From Lethocerus indicus (taxonomy: Eukaryota; Arthropoda; Insecta; Hemiptera; Belostomatidae), in the NCBI GenBank assembly GCA_019843655.1, contig JACDQD010000003.1, positions 11,038,925 to 11,102,924 of the forward strand: 64,000 nt of DNA, written 5' to 3'. Positions 24,890-37,666 of this stretch are shown here, piece after piece. Position numbers and translations under genes: made by a program. Positions within the stretch are counted from its first letter, which is position 1. Every line of letters begins with the position of its first letter. The notes below the pieces were generated by a model. That model worked only from the letters and a program-made list of their open reading frames with translations. It was not told the origin of the DNA and searched no databases.

Positions 24890-25290
24890 ATCTGGAGTGG
24901 GCCTTAATTGTTAACAGTCAGAGCGATACGTGTACCCGCTCGCTATCACATTCGCGATAGGTCCTAAACCGGCGTACGGGATATTCGGACGGACACGAGG
25001 GTCGTGACCCCCCCGGGCCACTTAGAGTCAGCTCCGAAGATAGCGCCCTATGAAGACGGCAGAAAGGAACAGAGAATGACAATCGCTGATGATGCACACA
25101 CGCACACACACATATATAGAACGGGCCCACATAATAATGACCGTGTCTCGTATAACGCTGAGCTTTCGGTTGTCCCTGTGCCAACTGTTGTCGGGTTCAG
25201 TAAACAAAGGCTCCCGCTTACAGATACGAAATTCGTCCCGAGTCCGAGCCAAGCGCGCGGACTGGCATGTGTATAACGAGCCACAATAAA
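24890..25290. other. CpG-rich patch with CA repeat
   Basis: A moderately GC- and CpG-rich patch contains a CA-rich microsatellite at 25092-25118. Five overlapping short frames on both strands are all shadows of the same repeat-bearing patch; none is recognisable. Confidence 0.5.
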
Positions 25291-26980
25291 ATTAAGCCTT
25301 AATTATTAGGGATTTATATCAGTCCGACAGGATTGTTATAACTCGAGCTTGTGTCTTCATCCAATTCCTGATATGTTGTCTCCTTCTGGAACAGTTTGTC
25401 AGAGGGAAGTTTGTTTGGACAACAGTGCCAGATAAGTTCCGATTTTAATATGCCACCCAACTTTCTTGACCTTTTGTTAGTTCCAAACTTCCATTTTAAA
25501 AATACGAAATCGAGGCTGTGGTATTAACATCTTAAATATAAAAGAAGAATATTAGGCTACTGTTTCTTTTAACTCTGTTAAGTTAGCTTAAGTTAAGTTA
25601 GGCCTTTTAGCTCATTAGTTCTAAATATTTTTTTTATTTTCCTTGAAATTCATATTATGTTAATCTAAACAATCTGTTAGAGAGGGGGGGAAAAGAAACT
25701 TCCTTAGTTTTCCTGTTATTTCTAGTTCAATCAGTCTTTTAAGTTCAATTATGGAAGTTGAGTATAATTTCGGCTTATACAGAGATTTTCCGTAATATAA
25801 ATAATGATACTTGTGGGATTCTACGTAAGTGTAATTAAATATATAATTAAATATACAGATATATATTCAGGCTCTGGAATATTGAAATAAAAGTAAGTTA
25901 ATAAAAAATTAAACGGGACATTGCGAATGTCTTAAGCATTCCTGAGATTCTTATTTTAAAATCGTTATTTAATATTTGAAGCATATGCTAGAGGGATATC
26001 TTAACATTTAAATAGAATTTTGCTACATACAGTAATTCGGCTTTGTACATTTTTCCGTGTGATTTGAAAATATGTTACCTATTTTGTACTCACTGCGTGT
26101 CGTGATTTCGTTTTCAAATATTTAAGAAATATTAATTTTAATTGAAACAAGATATGTAAGACCATAACTTCCAGTATTTAGATTTTTTAGAGCTCAGATG
26201 TAGTTTTGCATTAAATTCATTTCAGTTTATTTACAGTTAAACTGTAGTATTCGAAAAGTAATTTTCAAAGTTAGAAGTGAAAAGTTACATTTGAATTGTG
26301 ATAGGTGGACGGGCAGCCAATTATTGGAACTTTACAATTTAAATGAAACGGAAGTTATGTTCCTATTTCCTATCAACATAAGCAGAAGGCAGAGTGAAAT
26401 ATTTCCGCACAAAATCACTGTCAGAAATTTTAAGAGATATATGTAAGGATAAAACTGGGAATTATTTTATTTTTTGTGCCAGATTTATTGAACCGCAGAT
26501 AATTGAATCTTACGATGCTATTAACAGTGCAGACTGGTTTATTTTTCCTATATAACATCAACTCTGCAGAAGGTGTTAAAAGTATACTTGTTTATTTACA
26601 ATTTGTACTAGTGGAAGTTTTTTTATAAGTAATAAGTATAAGGAAACATAATGTAATGTTATAACAATCAAAAATATTATACTATTATTAACTGAAGGGC
26701 TTTTCTTTCAAAATGGGGGGGTTCTTTAAATTATTATTTATATATATATACACGCATCAACTCTTAGGAGATCATTAGAATTTTAATTACACTATTATAA
26801 GTGTATGATTTTTATAAATTTCACCTCCGCATTTTGGTTGGAGGTCATGTACTTCACTTATCGATAGTAGACACTAGATTAGCTTTCGATTTGGCAGTTA
26901 GAATTAAGAAAATAGAGAGCATTATGATACCGATACCGAAGAGATTTCCGCGTTTTTCAATGGCGAGAAATTAACCGAGG
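25291..26980. other. AT-rich stretch, nothing recognised
   Basis: AT-rich and free of long open frames. It contains a short AAGTTA-type repeat near 25575-25602 and a TA run near 26739-26751. No gene, RNA or transposon is recognised. Confidence 0.6.
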
Positions 26981-28230
26981 TGCCTGCCCGAAAGAAGTTA
27001 TTTAGGGGCTCAGTTGACAAAAGGAGGTCCGATCGGTGATTGGGGAGGAGCTCGCCGCCGCCCCCGCCGCCCCCACAGCCCGATTATGACCCGCAGAGCT
27101 AAATGAATTATATCGATCAGGTCTCCGTCGAAGACTCCGTGGAGCGTGACCTCCTCCCGTCCGTTGCCGAATCGACGGGCGGAAAATAATTTTCCCGCTT
27201 CCTTCCAGCTCCTCACTTCTCCGTTTTGTGCCGGTCCCCGAAACGGCTTTTTTTCGCGGTTCCCATACCGGCGGGGGAAAGTTGGCCGAAATTTCGGTTT
27301 AATAATCGGGAAACCGAGCCGCCTAAAAAATGGAAAAAGGTCGGAACTTTCGAAAACAGAGTGATTCGGAACGGGGCGAGGGTGGCGGCGGAGCCACTTG
27401 TAAATTGGGCTAATTTCGGCTCCGATGGTGGACTCCGCGGCTGTGTGCGAGTTTCTGTTTAATTTCGGTTGTTCGATGATTTTCGTTTAATTTACATTCC
27501 ATGCGTAAGTGTGTGAAAAGAGTTTCACTACTCGTAAACAAGTCGGTACCCAAAAAATGCGATACAACGGCGTCTCTTTTCGCGTTTTCTCTAACGCGTT
27601 CCTTTGTGTCATTCGGAAGTCGGAAAATCGAAACCGATGTCCGTTAAATCTCGTGCGAAAGATACCCGGCTTGTTCACTGAACGTTACCGACTGCTTTAA
27701 CGGGAGCGCCGTAAACAAAGTACACTCGAGGGCCGTAAGAAGTTGTGAAAACAATGAAAGCTTATTGGCCGACAGCGCCCAACCCCTCCTGTTCGGGCGT
27801 TATTGAAAGAAAAGGGACCCTCAGTTCGACTACCAACTTTATTATTCCGGTTGCCACTCGACAATCCCCTGGAGTGGGCTTCCAAATCCGGGTCATCCAC
27901 CACGGATCGCTCCACGGCGGTCATTGCTTCTCTCGGTCCCGGCCCTTCCCGAACAATGTGCCCATTCTACGCAACCGAATGATATATTCCAACACCAGGT
28001 ATTGTCGACGGGCGCACGTTCAACCGAACGGGGGAGGGGATGAAACAATTCTGAACCGCGCGATTGAACGGATCATCAAAAGTCTAACGACCGTTAACTC
28101 CGATAGAAAACAATGCAAAGTTTATTAACATCCGTTGACTGGTTGAGAATCGAACATACGACTTTAAGAAAGTTACAGGCGTGACTAACCGGCGGCCCCT
28201 TCATTCGGACGTTGCTCGTCGAGTCCCCGG
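26981..28230. other. CpG-rich island
   Basis: GC- and CpG-rich over about 1.2 kb, sharply bounded by AT-rich DNA. Open frames run in several phases on both strands (for example 27745-28128, plus, 127 codons), none with a recognisable domain. A tRNA-like pattern on the minus strand sits at its right edge (28145-28190). Confidence 0.5.
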
Positions 28231-28357
28231 TTCTGTTGTTCTAAAACAATAGACTTATATTATCGTAAGAACTGTGTCTTGTTATTGTGTATTTCAACCA
28301 GTTACAGCCGGGGTTTTAACGGTTTTCAATTCAACGGCCCTTCTTGAAGAGCGACCA

Positions 28358-28403
28358 TTTAATGGAACTTTAACTCGTGCAATGGAAGATCAGTTCCATT
28401 AAA
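28358..28403. repeat. Inverted repeat with 12-bp perfect arms
   Basis: TTTAATGGAACT (28358-28369) is followed after 22 bases by its exact reverse complement AGTTCCATTAAA (28392-28403). The loop carries a second partial copy, AATGGAA. The arms could fold into a hairpin or bind a dimeric factor. Confidence 0.7.
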
Positions 28404-30535
28404 AGACCAATAAGTGGGCCAGTTATAAAAGTAAAGGAATTTCACAGGAATCAATTTTGAATACATGTCAGTGTTCGGTGTTTCATAACAGACTATATTT
28501 AACCCAGAACAATCTTGTGAAACGATTTAAAAATATTTGCCTCTAACCTGGAGTTAAATTGCATTAATTTTATATTTTACGTTTTGAATCAAAGATTTAG
28601 TTCAAGCGCTTACAGATATTTAACATTCATTCTAAAATTATTTGAACATGGATTATTTACTCAACCCCTTTTAAAGCAAGTAACAATGCTGACTGAAGAA
28701 GTCTTGTGAGTTTTTATACAACTATTTTAGCCTATGGTTCTTCAAAAATGAGTCGTAAAACATGAACGATTCGACCTGGTCTTTCTTTACCCTGGTTGGG
28801 GTGACCGTCCCCCATAACGACACCTCCAGACGGCATAGTCAGGAACAGTTTTCTCGCTTTCATTTTACAAATTTACCATCGTAAATTATAGGCGGATGGA
28901 ACAGTGTGTTCTCTATGCAAATTACATTTTAAATATCCCTCATAATTGTAAGGGTAAATATAGGCCGGACCCAGGACGAAATAAGAGGGGGAGGAATGTG
29001 GGGAATTAATTTATAGTTTGGGTCACTATTGGAAACTTTGGCCCATTATTCTCTAATCCCAGGCATATCTTGAGGTTTGGTAGGCGAGGAAAATAAACTT
29101 TTATTAATGCACATTACTTTGGAAAATATTCTTTTTTACAGCTTTAATGTCTGTATTGAAAACTTGATTTATCAATTCCTGTTTATATTGTGTTCGTGAT
29201 AAAAATTAATTCGGCTCGGCGTATTTTATTTATTGTTCAACAATTTACTATTGCTAACAAAATAATGTGTCACTTGCAGTGGTGGCCCCGCGTGAATTAT
29301 GAGTAACACTCCTATATTCCGCGTTATCTGTATCATATTGATTTCCTTTATTCGTTTTCAGTTGCAAGCATTGTTTTATGTCGGAGCAAACTGAATTCTC
29401 CTTTTAAAGAAAAAGTTGAATCTCCTTACTGTTAAGTTTTTAAAACTTTCGTGGAAGTGAGGTCTTGTTTTGGGCGTCACGGAGAGTTTGAAATAGATCT
29501 CCACCTCTGCAGCAATGTTCCACACGCCCTTCTCTTTCTCATTCTATTTATAGACACTTTTCTCCCATGCAAACTGCTAGTCTAAACTAGTTTCCTTTGT
29601 ACTGTGAAGGATGCAATTTTTAACCAGCAATTAAAAAAGTAAATGATGCTTTCGGTATTTTTAAAAATCATGAAATTTCATTAAATGTGCAAACCGTAAT
29701 ACTATACTACTTTCATATTAACAATAAAGTGAGGCCCCGCTTGGTTTTTGAATCACCCTGAAAAATGATCTCGGACTGTTGCGTGAAACTGCTTGTAACG
29801 CGCTTAAAAAATAATGTAGTGACAGAGTTAAATCTATCGTTACGTATTTAAAGCCTAGTCAAATATATTTTAAAACAATGTGGCTTATATAATGTCTGAA
29901 TTTCACCATCCTTTCCTACTCTACAATGAACCCTCCTTGAGATAAATGCTCTGATAAAAATTCGGTCGAAAATTCTAAGGCGTTTAATTTCGAGGTTGAT
30001 AATATTTTCTTCCATATTTTTAAATACTTACCATTTTTTATGTGCATCTGATATAACGAACTTTCTTACATTTTCGAAAATTGTGCCCCTGTAGAATTTT
30101 CAATGTTATTTGCACAGTACTGAATCCATACGCCAGATCCGATATACGTCGACATTTTTTTTACATAATCGGCGCTTAAAAACATTTAGGGTTTTAGAAA
30201 CTTTTCTGTAAAATATATATTCCTTAAAATTACTCTAATCGAGTCACTGGACAAGACTAGCGATAGCGGCAGATTTATATTTTGATATAATGAACACTTT
30301 TCATTGTAAAACTGAACGCCGAATGACGTGCAATGGGCTCGGTTGTGTACACCGCGGAACTGTAACAATTAAGTGCCTGATGACGATAAAAAATTCTTAC
30401 TTACAACCTGCGATCGGACTTTCCTGCGGACAAAGATTTTGTTTAACGAAATATCTTTGGAATTACCGCCCCCTTATTAAAGTTGGAAAGGACTTTGTTT
30501 CTTGCATTGAAATTTTGGAAAGGTGTACCGATCCA

Positions 30536-30550
30536 CCAATAGATGGCGCT
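30536..30550 (+). promoter_or_regulatory. CTCF-like binding motif
   Basis: CCAATAGATGGCGCT fits the CTCF core CCASYAGRKGGCRSY at 14 of 15 positions; only the S position is A. It stands alone inside AT-rich DNA, where such a GC-containing 15-mer is less likely by chance. An insulator role is inference. Confidence 0.4.
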
Positions 30551-30823
30551 TTCCTCTTACCGGTCTTTAAGTTAGGGAAAAATGAAGGGCCAAACATTAA
30601 TCAGGTACCCGTTATTGATATCTGACGTGCAGAAATACAACAGAATGCAGAACTTCCGTTATAATAATTGCAGGTGTGGCAAAATCTTTCACATACAATA
30701 CACAGTTATTGAAACCTTATTATTGTTAAACTCTATTTTATTCTATAAACAATTCAGAATTTAAGGCTACGAGTTTATCAGTTTTCTTAATAAGTAAAGG
30801 ATCCAAATAAATAAATAGAAAGC

Positions 30824-30857
30824 ATTTGTTCTAAAGAACAAATTGGTACACCCTGTA
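30824..30857. repeat. 18-20 bp palindrome followed by GGTACACCCTGTA
   Basis: ATTTGTTCT and AGAACAAAT (30824-30832, 30835-30843) form perfect 9-bp arms around AA. The next bases, 30845-30857, are GGTACACCCTGTA, which also occurs at 39512-39524, and a GT microsatellite follows 14 bases later. The arrangement looks like the end of a mobile element, but no family can be named with certainty. Confidence 0.4.
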
Positions 30858-30870
30858 TGAATCGTTGAGA

Positions 30871-30891
30871 TGTGTGTGTGTGTGTGTGTGT
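30871..30891. repeat. GT microsatellite
   Basis: About ten uninterrupted TG units directly follow the TACACCCTGTA box. Confidence 0.9.
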
Positions 30892-33800
30892 AATTTGGCT
30901 GTAAAGTACCTCTAAAACGAATTCATTATGGTGTTTAGAACCCGTTTTCGTAATTTTATATGAAAACCGGAGTGAAATAACTATCATTAAAATACAGCTT
31001 ATCGTGACCACCCTCTTTAAATGCATAAAAATGAATACAAAAGAGTTCAATTTTCTCGAATATGAAGAATTATGCCGATAAAATAATCGTCATCATCGCC
31101 TAAATCATGCCGGCTCTGTCATTATAGAGAAAATTAAAAAGGTAGACTTTGAATAACAAGAATATATCGAAATTGAATGAATGGACTTAAATGTTAACTT
31201 TTGAAGAAACATGGTTTTATAAAAAAAATCCGAAGAACCACATCTATTACATCAGTGAACATTTGTGAGCATTGTAGCGAATAACAATGTTGTTTCAACG
31301 TCTAAAGCCCAATTTTCTCCATCGTCACAATTAACCGCTCAAACTGACGAAAAAAGAAGCAAGACGAGACAGAAAACCTCGTACCACAAAAATAAACCTT
31401 CGAGAGAGCCCCAGATGTGTATAATCCGTTGCATCACCGCGTCACATGAAACTTGATGAGGTGTCACGTGGGGCGCTACCGTGTACTTGGTATCATTCTC
31501 CGCAGTGCTCATGACGTAAGAAGTCATGGCAGCCTTGGCTGGCCGACTCCTCAATCAGCAGATATTGGGACTTCGTGGAGAATCATAAAGCGCGCGAATG
31601 AAGTTCAGTTACTCTTTGTACACTTAACCTATGAAATAGTTAGGGAACTAATGTGCTTGGTAACATTTGATGAATGTTGAAAGCAAAGAAAGTCAAAAAC
31701 GTTTCACAAATAAGTTATTAAACTCATTTTCTTAAGCACTGGTTTAATTACTTGAGTGTGTAATGATATTCACAGTTGAGGTGAGATTTTATATCTACTT
31801 GCTCTTGTTTTGTCCGGTATCGGCCTATATACTTATTTACTAGCTCACAATTAGTTTTAATTACCGCGACGGTTGGTTGGGTACATCTTTCACCAGAAAA
31901 GGTTCACAGTATTGAAATCTATATCTGATCTAAATATCCCAGTCCGATATGGTTTCTCCCCTGCACCCAATTCGATAGCTTAAGCCGGAATCATTCCACA
32001 GCTAACTTATCAGCACAGTGACCCACATCGATTGTATTAGGAGGGCATTACGGTCTTACATTCTGAAGACACAGCGCGATATGTCCCGCCGAGATATTCT
32101 ATATCGAGCGATTAGAACCGGTCGGCCGGAGAAAGAATTATCATTCGCTCTCCTTGTAGGTAAACACTGTTGACATTATTCACCCCAATATCGCTCGAGA
32201 TTGCGTAATGCTGTGTCGAAAATTGGGCAAATCGCAATGTAAAAAACGCGGTCATATCATTCTCGGATAAAACGGATTAGATATAAAGTATACAGTTGTC
32301 TGTGGTTAGGCTATTTATCCATATATTCATTCAACTACAGTGTTCAGTTGAACACATGTTTATGGGAGCATTAGACTATATATTCATCATAATTATTATC
32401 TCTGTTCGACATGTTAAGTTTATTCTGGAAATTTATCCCGGTTTCACGGTTTCCCTCATATCGAATAGAGTCTCTTAATTTAATTTCTAAAGAAAACTGT
32501 ACTAATTTCTCTGTCAACACTATAAATCATGTCGACCTAACTGTATCTATTCTGATGTACACTCCAATACCCAATGACTCTTGTTTGATATCTCTCTCTG
32601 TGTCTTACAATACTGAAATTCATTTCCACCCGCCAAAGATATTAATAATAAGTGGATATTGTATTATTGTTTTTATGTTGATGATGACTTACACCGTCAC
32701 CCCCGCGCCGTCCCTGTGTTTTAGGGCTCTTTCGGGGCAATAATTTCCCCGGCTGAACTGTTAATTTCGCTTTTTTTTCGGACATTCGGATATACGGATC
32801 GAAGTTGTTCCGTCGTCGGTGGTCGCGTTCTCCGTCGGCCCGGCTTCGTGATGCCGGTGGAGAGGACATTTATTACAGGTATAATTGCGGTGTTTAACGG
32901 CGGCAATTGTTGGCGTGATCAAGCTCCACCCCGCTGATTTCACTCATTTTTTCCCTCCCCCTCTTGTTTTTTTGTTTTTATTTTTCCGCCTTTTTCTTTT
33001 CTCGTTAATACCCGCCGGGGGTTAAAAGGCGATGGGTATCTGTGGCACGAATATGGGCCTCGTTGCTCGCCCCGTATCCGCCTTTTTGCGGATCCCTTAA
33101 TTGGCATTGATGTGCCTATGCAATCAGGTTTCTAGTTTACTATAGTTGAGAAAATTCGAAGTTGAACATTGAAAATTGTTCGACATTGATGTCCTTTATA
33201 ACATTTTATAAAGCGCCAAATACATTTGACGAAAATTCTTAGCATAATTCATATTTGTAAGATCTCATCGGGTTCAGTTCGTGTAGAAATAGGGCTGATA
33301 ATTTCCGGAAACGTGTATGGAACGATAAATATATTTAAAACTAACAAATCATATTTTTAGCACTTGAAGCAATATTTCCTTTCGACATTGGTCCGTTGAA
33401 GGCCTTCTCCACATTCTCGTATTCAATATTATAACGTCGCAATATTCAATGTTGTATCCCTAAAAAACATATAGTTGTCGCAGAATCTCTAAATTAAATT
33501 AATTTCGCGGGACCGCGTTTTTCTCTGCAGGTCTGATTGCAAGTGACATTAACTGATTTTCATTTCTCGCCCCCGCCACCCAGGCTTTGCCGCGTTCCTC
33601 GTAAACGGGAGCGCATAAAACCGCGTCCGTTCGGGGCGAACCGAATGGTAAAACGGTGTCATAAAATGCAAACGAAGGCAATACGTGCCCCGGGCGTACG
33701 CGCCGTGTTTGCTCGTGTGCTTATGTAAATTCCGAGGAGTAATTCGCGGGGGGTTTATTAAAAACTCCGAAAATCCCTCAACTCGACTCAGATCGGTTTA

Positions 33801-36800
33801 TCCGAACCAACGTTTCGGAAAAGTTCGGTAATTTTTCTTCCTCCCCCACGTGGTTTTTCCGTCGTGGCTCAAAGTATGTAAATAAAACACGTCACTGAAG
33901 AAAATGTTAATAGTCTGTTAATCTCTGTCCCTGTTAGCGTTACCCGCCCGTTCGGTATTTAGGCTCGAGTGCGCCCAGCCCACCCTAAAGGACACGCTAC
34001 CCACTATCGTACTCGTGCGCTAAAGGAGTATACATACAGAAAAATTAGATTTTTCATATCTAGTGATTTTTTTCCCCTTATATTTTCGTTCATAATAATT
34101 TAGAAATAATAAAGCCAAATAATAATAAGCCAATAAATAAATACCGTGTCTTTTAAAAAGCTTAATATACCGGGCCACGGAATTTCAATGATGTTTATTC
34201 ATTTAACTGTGGGTTGATAATTAGTTCATCCTATTCTTTTAAAATTATTCCCAAATGACAAAATTATTCTAAGGGTTAGCGAAGTTATGACTCGAAATTA
34301 TCGCGCATAACCCCCACTGTACACTCGTACAATGTTCGATAATTGGTTAAGAGCTCGGTTAGGAGCGCCGGGGCGCTCGGGCGTATAATTGAATACGATC
34401 CTATCGGGGGCCAAGTTCGCGCTCGATTTTTAAAAATATGCGTGCCCCCTCGCGTCCATGCTACGAAATACGAGAAATTAATGAAGCCGTCCTCGGATAA
34501 TTGTTCGCGACTAAAAGGTCTTCAATCTTCGTGTGTCGCGGTCTAAATCTCGCCCGACTTTCGGCCTAATGGAATGTTAAATACTTGCGGGCAAGAAAAC
34601 AAAATAAAAAAGAAAAAGGAAAGCAACAACGATTATCGCCGCCAGGAAAAATTTTCTTTTTTCGGAAGAAAGCGCGTGACAACGCCTTCGGTTGCCCCCG
34701 TGTTGCGTGTGTTAACTTGAAATTTCAATCAACGTCCGAATTTTCGAAAGTTTCCGTACTCGCGTTCGCTCACTCATCGTTTTATATTTTTCAGTGAAAA
34801 ATGTTATTTTATGGAAACTTTTCGTTTTGTTTTCCCCACGACTTAAATATTAGGGCGGTAGCTGTTTGAATCCAATGTTTGGCGAATTCATTTTTTAATA
34901 AATTATTCTGTAATCAATTCTACTAATGTACTCCTTAAAAATTACCTCATTCGGGGCGACAATCCTGGCGATGCTAGTGTTTCTTTCGATTCGCCCTGTT
35001 TTGTGACGCTTTATAGATTTCCAGTTGGGGATGGAGTAGGCTTATGCTTGACCTGTTATAATGAGTACTATCTGGGCTCTTATCTTACCTTCGATAACAC
35101 AAACTTTACCTTTAATTTAATATGTCGCTCTGTTATGACTGTCTGAGAAATAATTGAGATTAAGTATAATTTTTGGAGACATTATTTCTCCAATTTGTGA
35201 ACGAACATAGTTCAAATTTATTTACAATATTGTTAAACAACTGTGAAATGAGACGATTAAATACAATATTCGGAGTTATACCGAAAGGTAGAAAGAAACC
35301 CTCGATTTGCATTCATTCCGTTTCGGGAAGCCGTACGAAGTTGAGATCTTGTGACTCAAGCGATTGGCGCGTTTCAGCTTTGGCCTTACCTACTTGTCCG
35401 CCTTGCGATAGGGATCGGAACGGTAATTGGGCCCGTGGGAATTTTTTACTTTTATCGGCCGTGTTATAAGGAAAATATTCGCCCGATGGTCTAGAGCGGA
35501 AAGTTCTCCGTTGTGATCTAACGGAAGGGCGGCGGGGGGAAAGCGGGACGGCGACGGGTCGGAGGCGTTCGTGCACTTAACTATATTGGGCGGGGAGATT
35601 TATTTTCGACAGGCAAACCTGGACGTGCTTTTGTTTACAATAAATAACGACTTCGCATGTTGCCTTTTAAGCGGCGCGAACAATTATGTCGGATATCCTC
35701 GCTTTGAACGACGTCCAGCCGCCAACGCCTGCAATCGCTGGGGGCCGTTTTTTTACGGCGGCCCCGTACGCAATCGGGCAGCGGGGAAAAATGCGAACCA
35801 ACCCAGACGGAGCTACGAATCGCAGTATTAAAGAATCTGCACTTTTTGAATATTTATAAATCCTCTGGTAATGTCAGAGCGGGTTTCCCGATAAGTCATT
35901 CTGTCGGCGGAGGGTTCCGGATTTGGCTACTGGAAGACACCCTATCCATTTTCTACCATTTTTACAATTTTGGATTCAGAACTTGTGTACTGTAATTCGC
36001 CGCAGTAACCACAATGAACCTTTGTTAACCGAAATTAAATAGTTCAGTAGTTGGAGACACATGACGGGGGTCGGACAATTCACGGAACAGGCATGTAAAT
36101 CGGACCCTGCCGGAAAGTATTTACTCGGCCGGCCGTATCGATATTAACGAGGCAATATTCATATTCATCAGACATATCCGAATCTAATCTGTCTCATTTG
36201 CATTGGAACACTGGGCCCGGTCCAGTGACGGATTATTCTGGAAATAGGTGGGACGTTAATTAAAAAACAATTATTGTAACACAACCCGGCCTCACAAAAT
36301 GCAAATGCCGGCCACTTGATTGCCGCACTCTGTTAAATTTAATAGGAAGCGAAACGCGAGAGACCAATACAGGTTTCTCTCGGGCTCCGACCATCAATCT
36401 TATTAATGCTAATCTCTCCCGTCCAGTTGGATACGTTCTGAATTTTCTGACAAATGTCTCTGTCCGACTTTTTTCCTGCCCCGAAAAGGCGAGGATTTCG
36501 CACGAGGCTCGTTTATGTTCATTTAAGACTGTACACAATTCGCAATTTAAATATTATGTGCGTATAATAATGACCATGGTATTAGTATCTAGATAACATT
36601 TGCATTGCTTGGGTGGTAATTATATTTTAGCGCTGGTGGGGTTGATTACTCCGTCCTGCTTAGGATATGTCAGCTTTTACAATCCATATTATTTAAGAGT
36701 AGGTGAAGGAGTCAACGTCCGGTAATATGCTGGTAATATTTAAGTATTCGAAAGAAAAAAGTATCTATCAAAAGGAAACGCTGTCAGAAAACGTCAAGAT

Positions 36801-37161
36801 CTCGTCCGGCTGTTTACCATAAAAATTACTGACAGTCTATATCTGGTTTGAGCATCGGTCCCTCGGCACAGTACCGGAATTACATCTGTAATTTCAGGAT
36901 AAATGATCGCAGTCACCGTAATAAATACGGTCGGAGCCCGACGGTGGGGAGCCCGGGATAGGGGCCGGCGGGACATTACACGGAAAAGGGCCCTTTCATG
37001 TTTTAAATATATCTTTGATAATTTTTCCCTTTGTCACGGAAACTCCTTCCTTCGCTCTCCATTTTCTTCTTAACTTTTCCGGAAGGACGTAATGGCCCAT
37101 AATGAGCAGTAATGGTCCTTCCTTCTTTGGACGGAGATAGGGGTATTACCTCCCCCTTTTT

Positions 37162-37181
37162 CACTCTCTCTCTCTCTCTCT
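37162..37181. repeat. CT microsatellite
   Basis: About ten CT units at the right edge of a CpG-rich patch, followed directly by AT-rich DNA. Confidence 0.85.
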
Positions 37182-37637
37182 TTACTTATTTTCCCGGCTT
37201 ATAATCTCGCGTCCAGTATATTACTTCGCTCTGCTATCTAGATCTCGGGAATGACCAGATGAGACTCGTGCGCTTTTATGCATTATTCCGTTTCGTAAAT
37301 GTTCGGTTGCACTTTCGCACTCTCACGTGCGTGCTCGTTGAATTAAATTGTAATTTATTATTTTTCGAACGTGAACTGACTGCGTTAATCGTCATAGGAC
37401 CTGTCTTCTTATTAGCTCTCTTTGTCCGCTGCAAGAAAGAGCCGAGGTTGTGCGAGCATAGCTAGTGGCGAAGATATCTATAAATCTGGTGACGTATTCT
37501 GCTACATGTTACAAACTCCGGTGCATTGTCTCTATAAAACTGGTAATGGGGTTCTTTAAATTACTGCCCTCGCATTCTCGTCCAGGTTATAGCCAAATTT
37601 TCAGAGAGTCAGTCATAGACAGCTATGATTTATATAA

Positions 37638-37666
37638 ATAGCGTATAAATAGGATAGCGTATAAAT
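37638..37666. repeat. Tandem ATAGCGTATAAAT, two copies
   Basis: The same 13 bases occur at 37638-37650 and 37654-37666. Each copy contains TATAAAT, and the first reads TATAAATAGG, close to a TATA box. Whether it acts as a promoter cannot be judged from sequence. Confidence 0.6.

Larger units (their letters stand above)
28231..32680. other. AT-rich non-coding DNA
   Basis: Mostly AT-rich. It includes a 12-bp inverted repeat (28358-28403), a CTCF-like motif (30536-30550), a palindrome beside a GGTACACCCTGTA box (30824-30857) and a GT microsatellite (30871-30891). Frames such as 30290-30625 and 32411-32743 (both plus, about 110 codons) are unrecognised and are at chance length. Confidence 0.5.

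Noticed and set aside
37638..37666. Tandem TATAAAT copies as a core promoter
   Set aside because: AT-rich DNA gives TATA-like strings often, and no initiator, downstream element or exon is visible.
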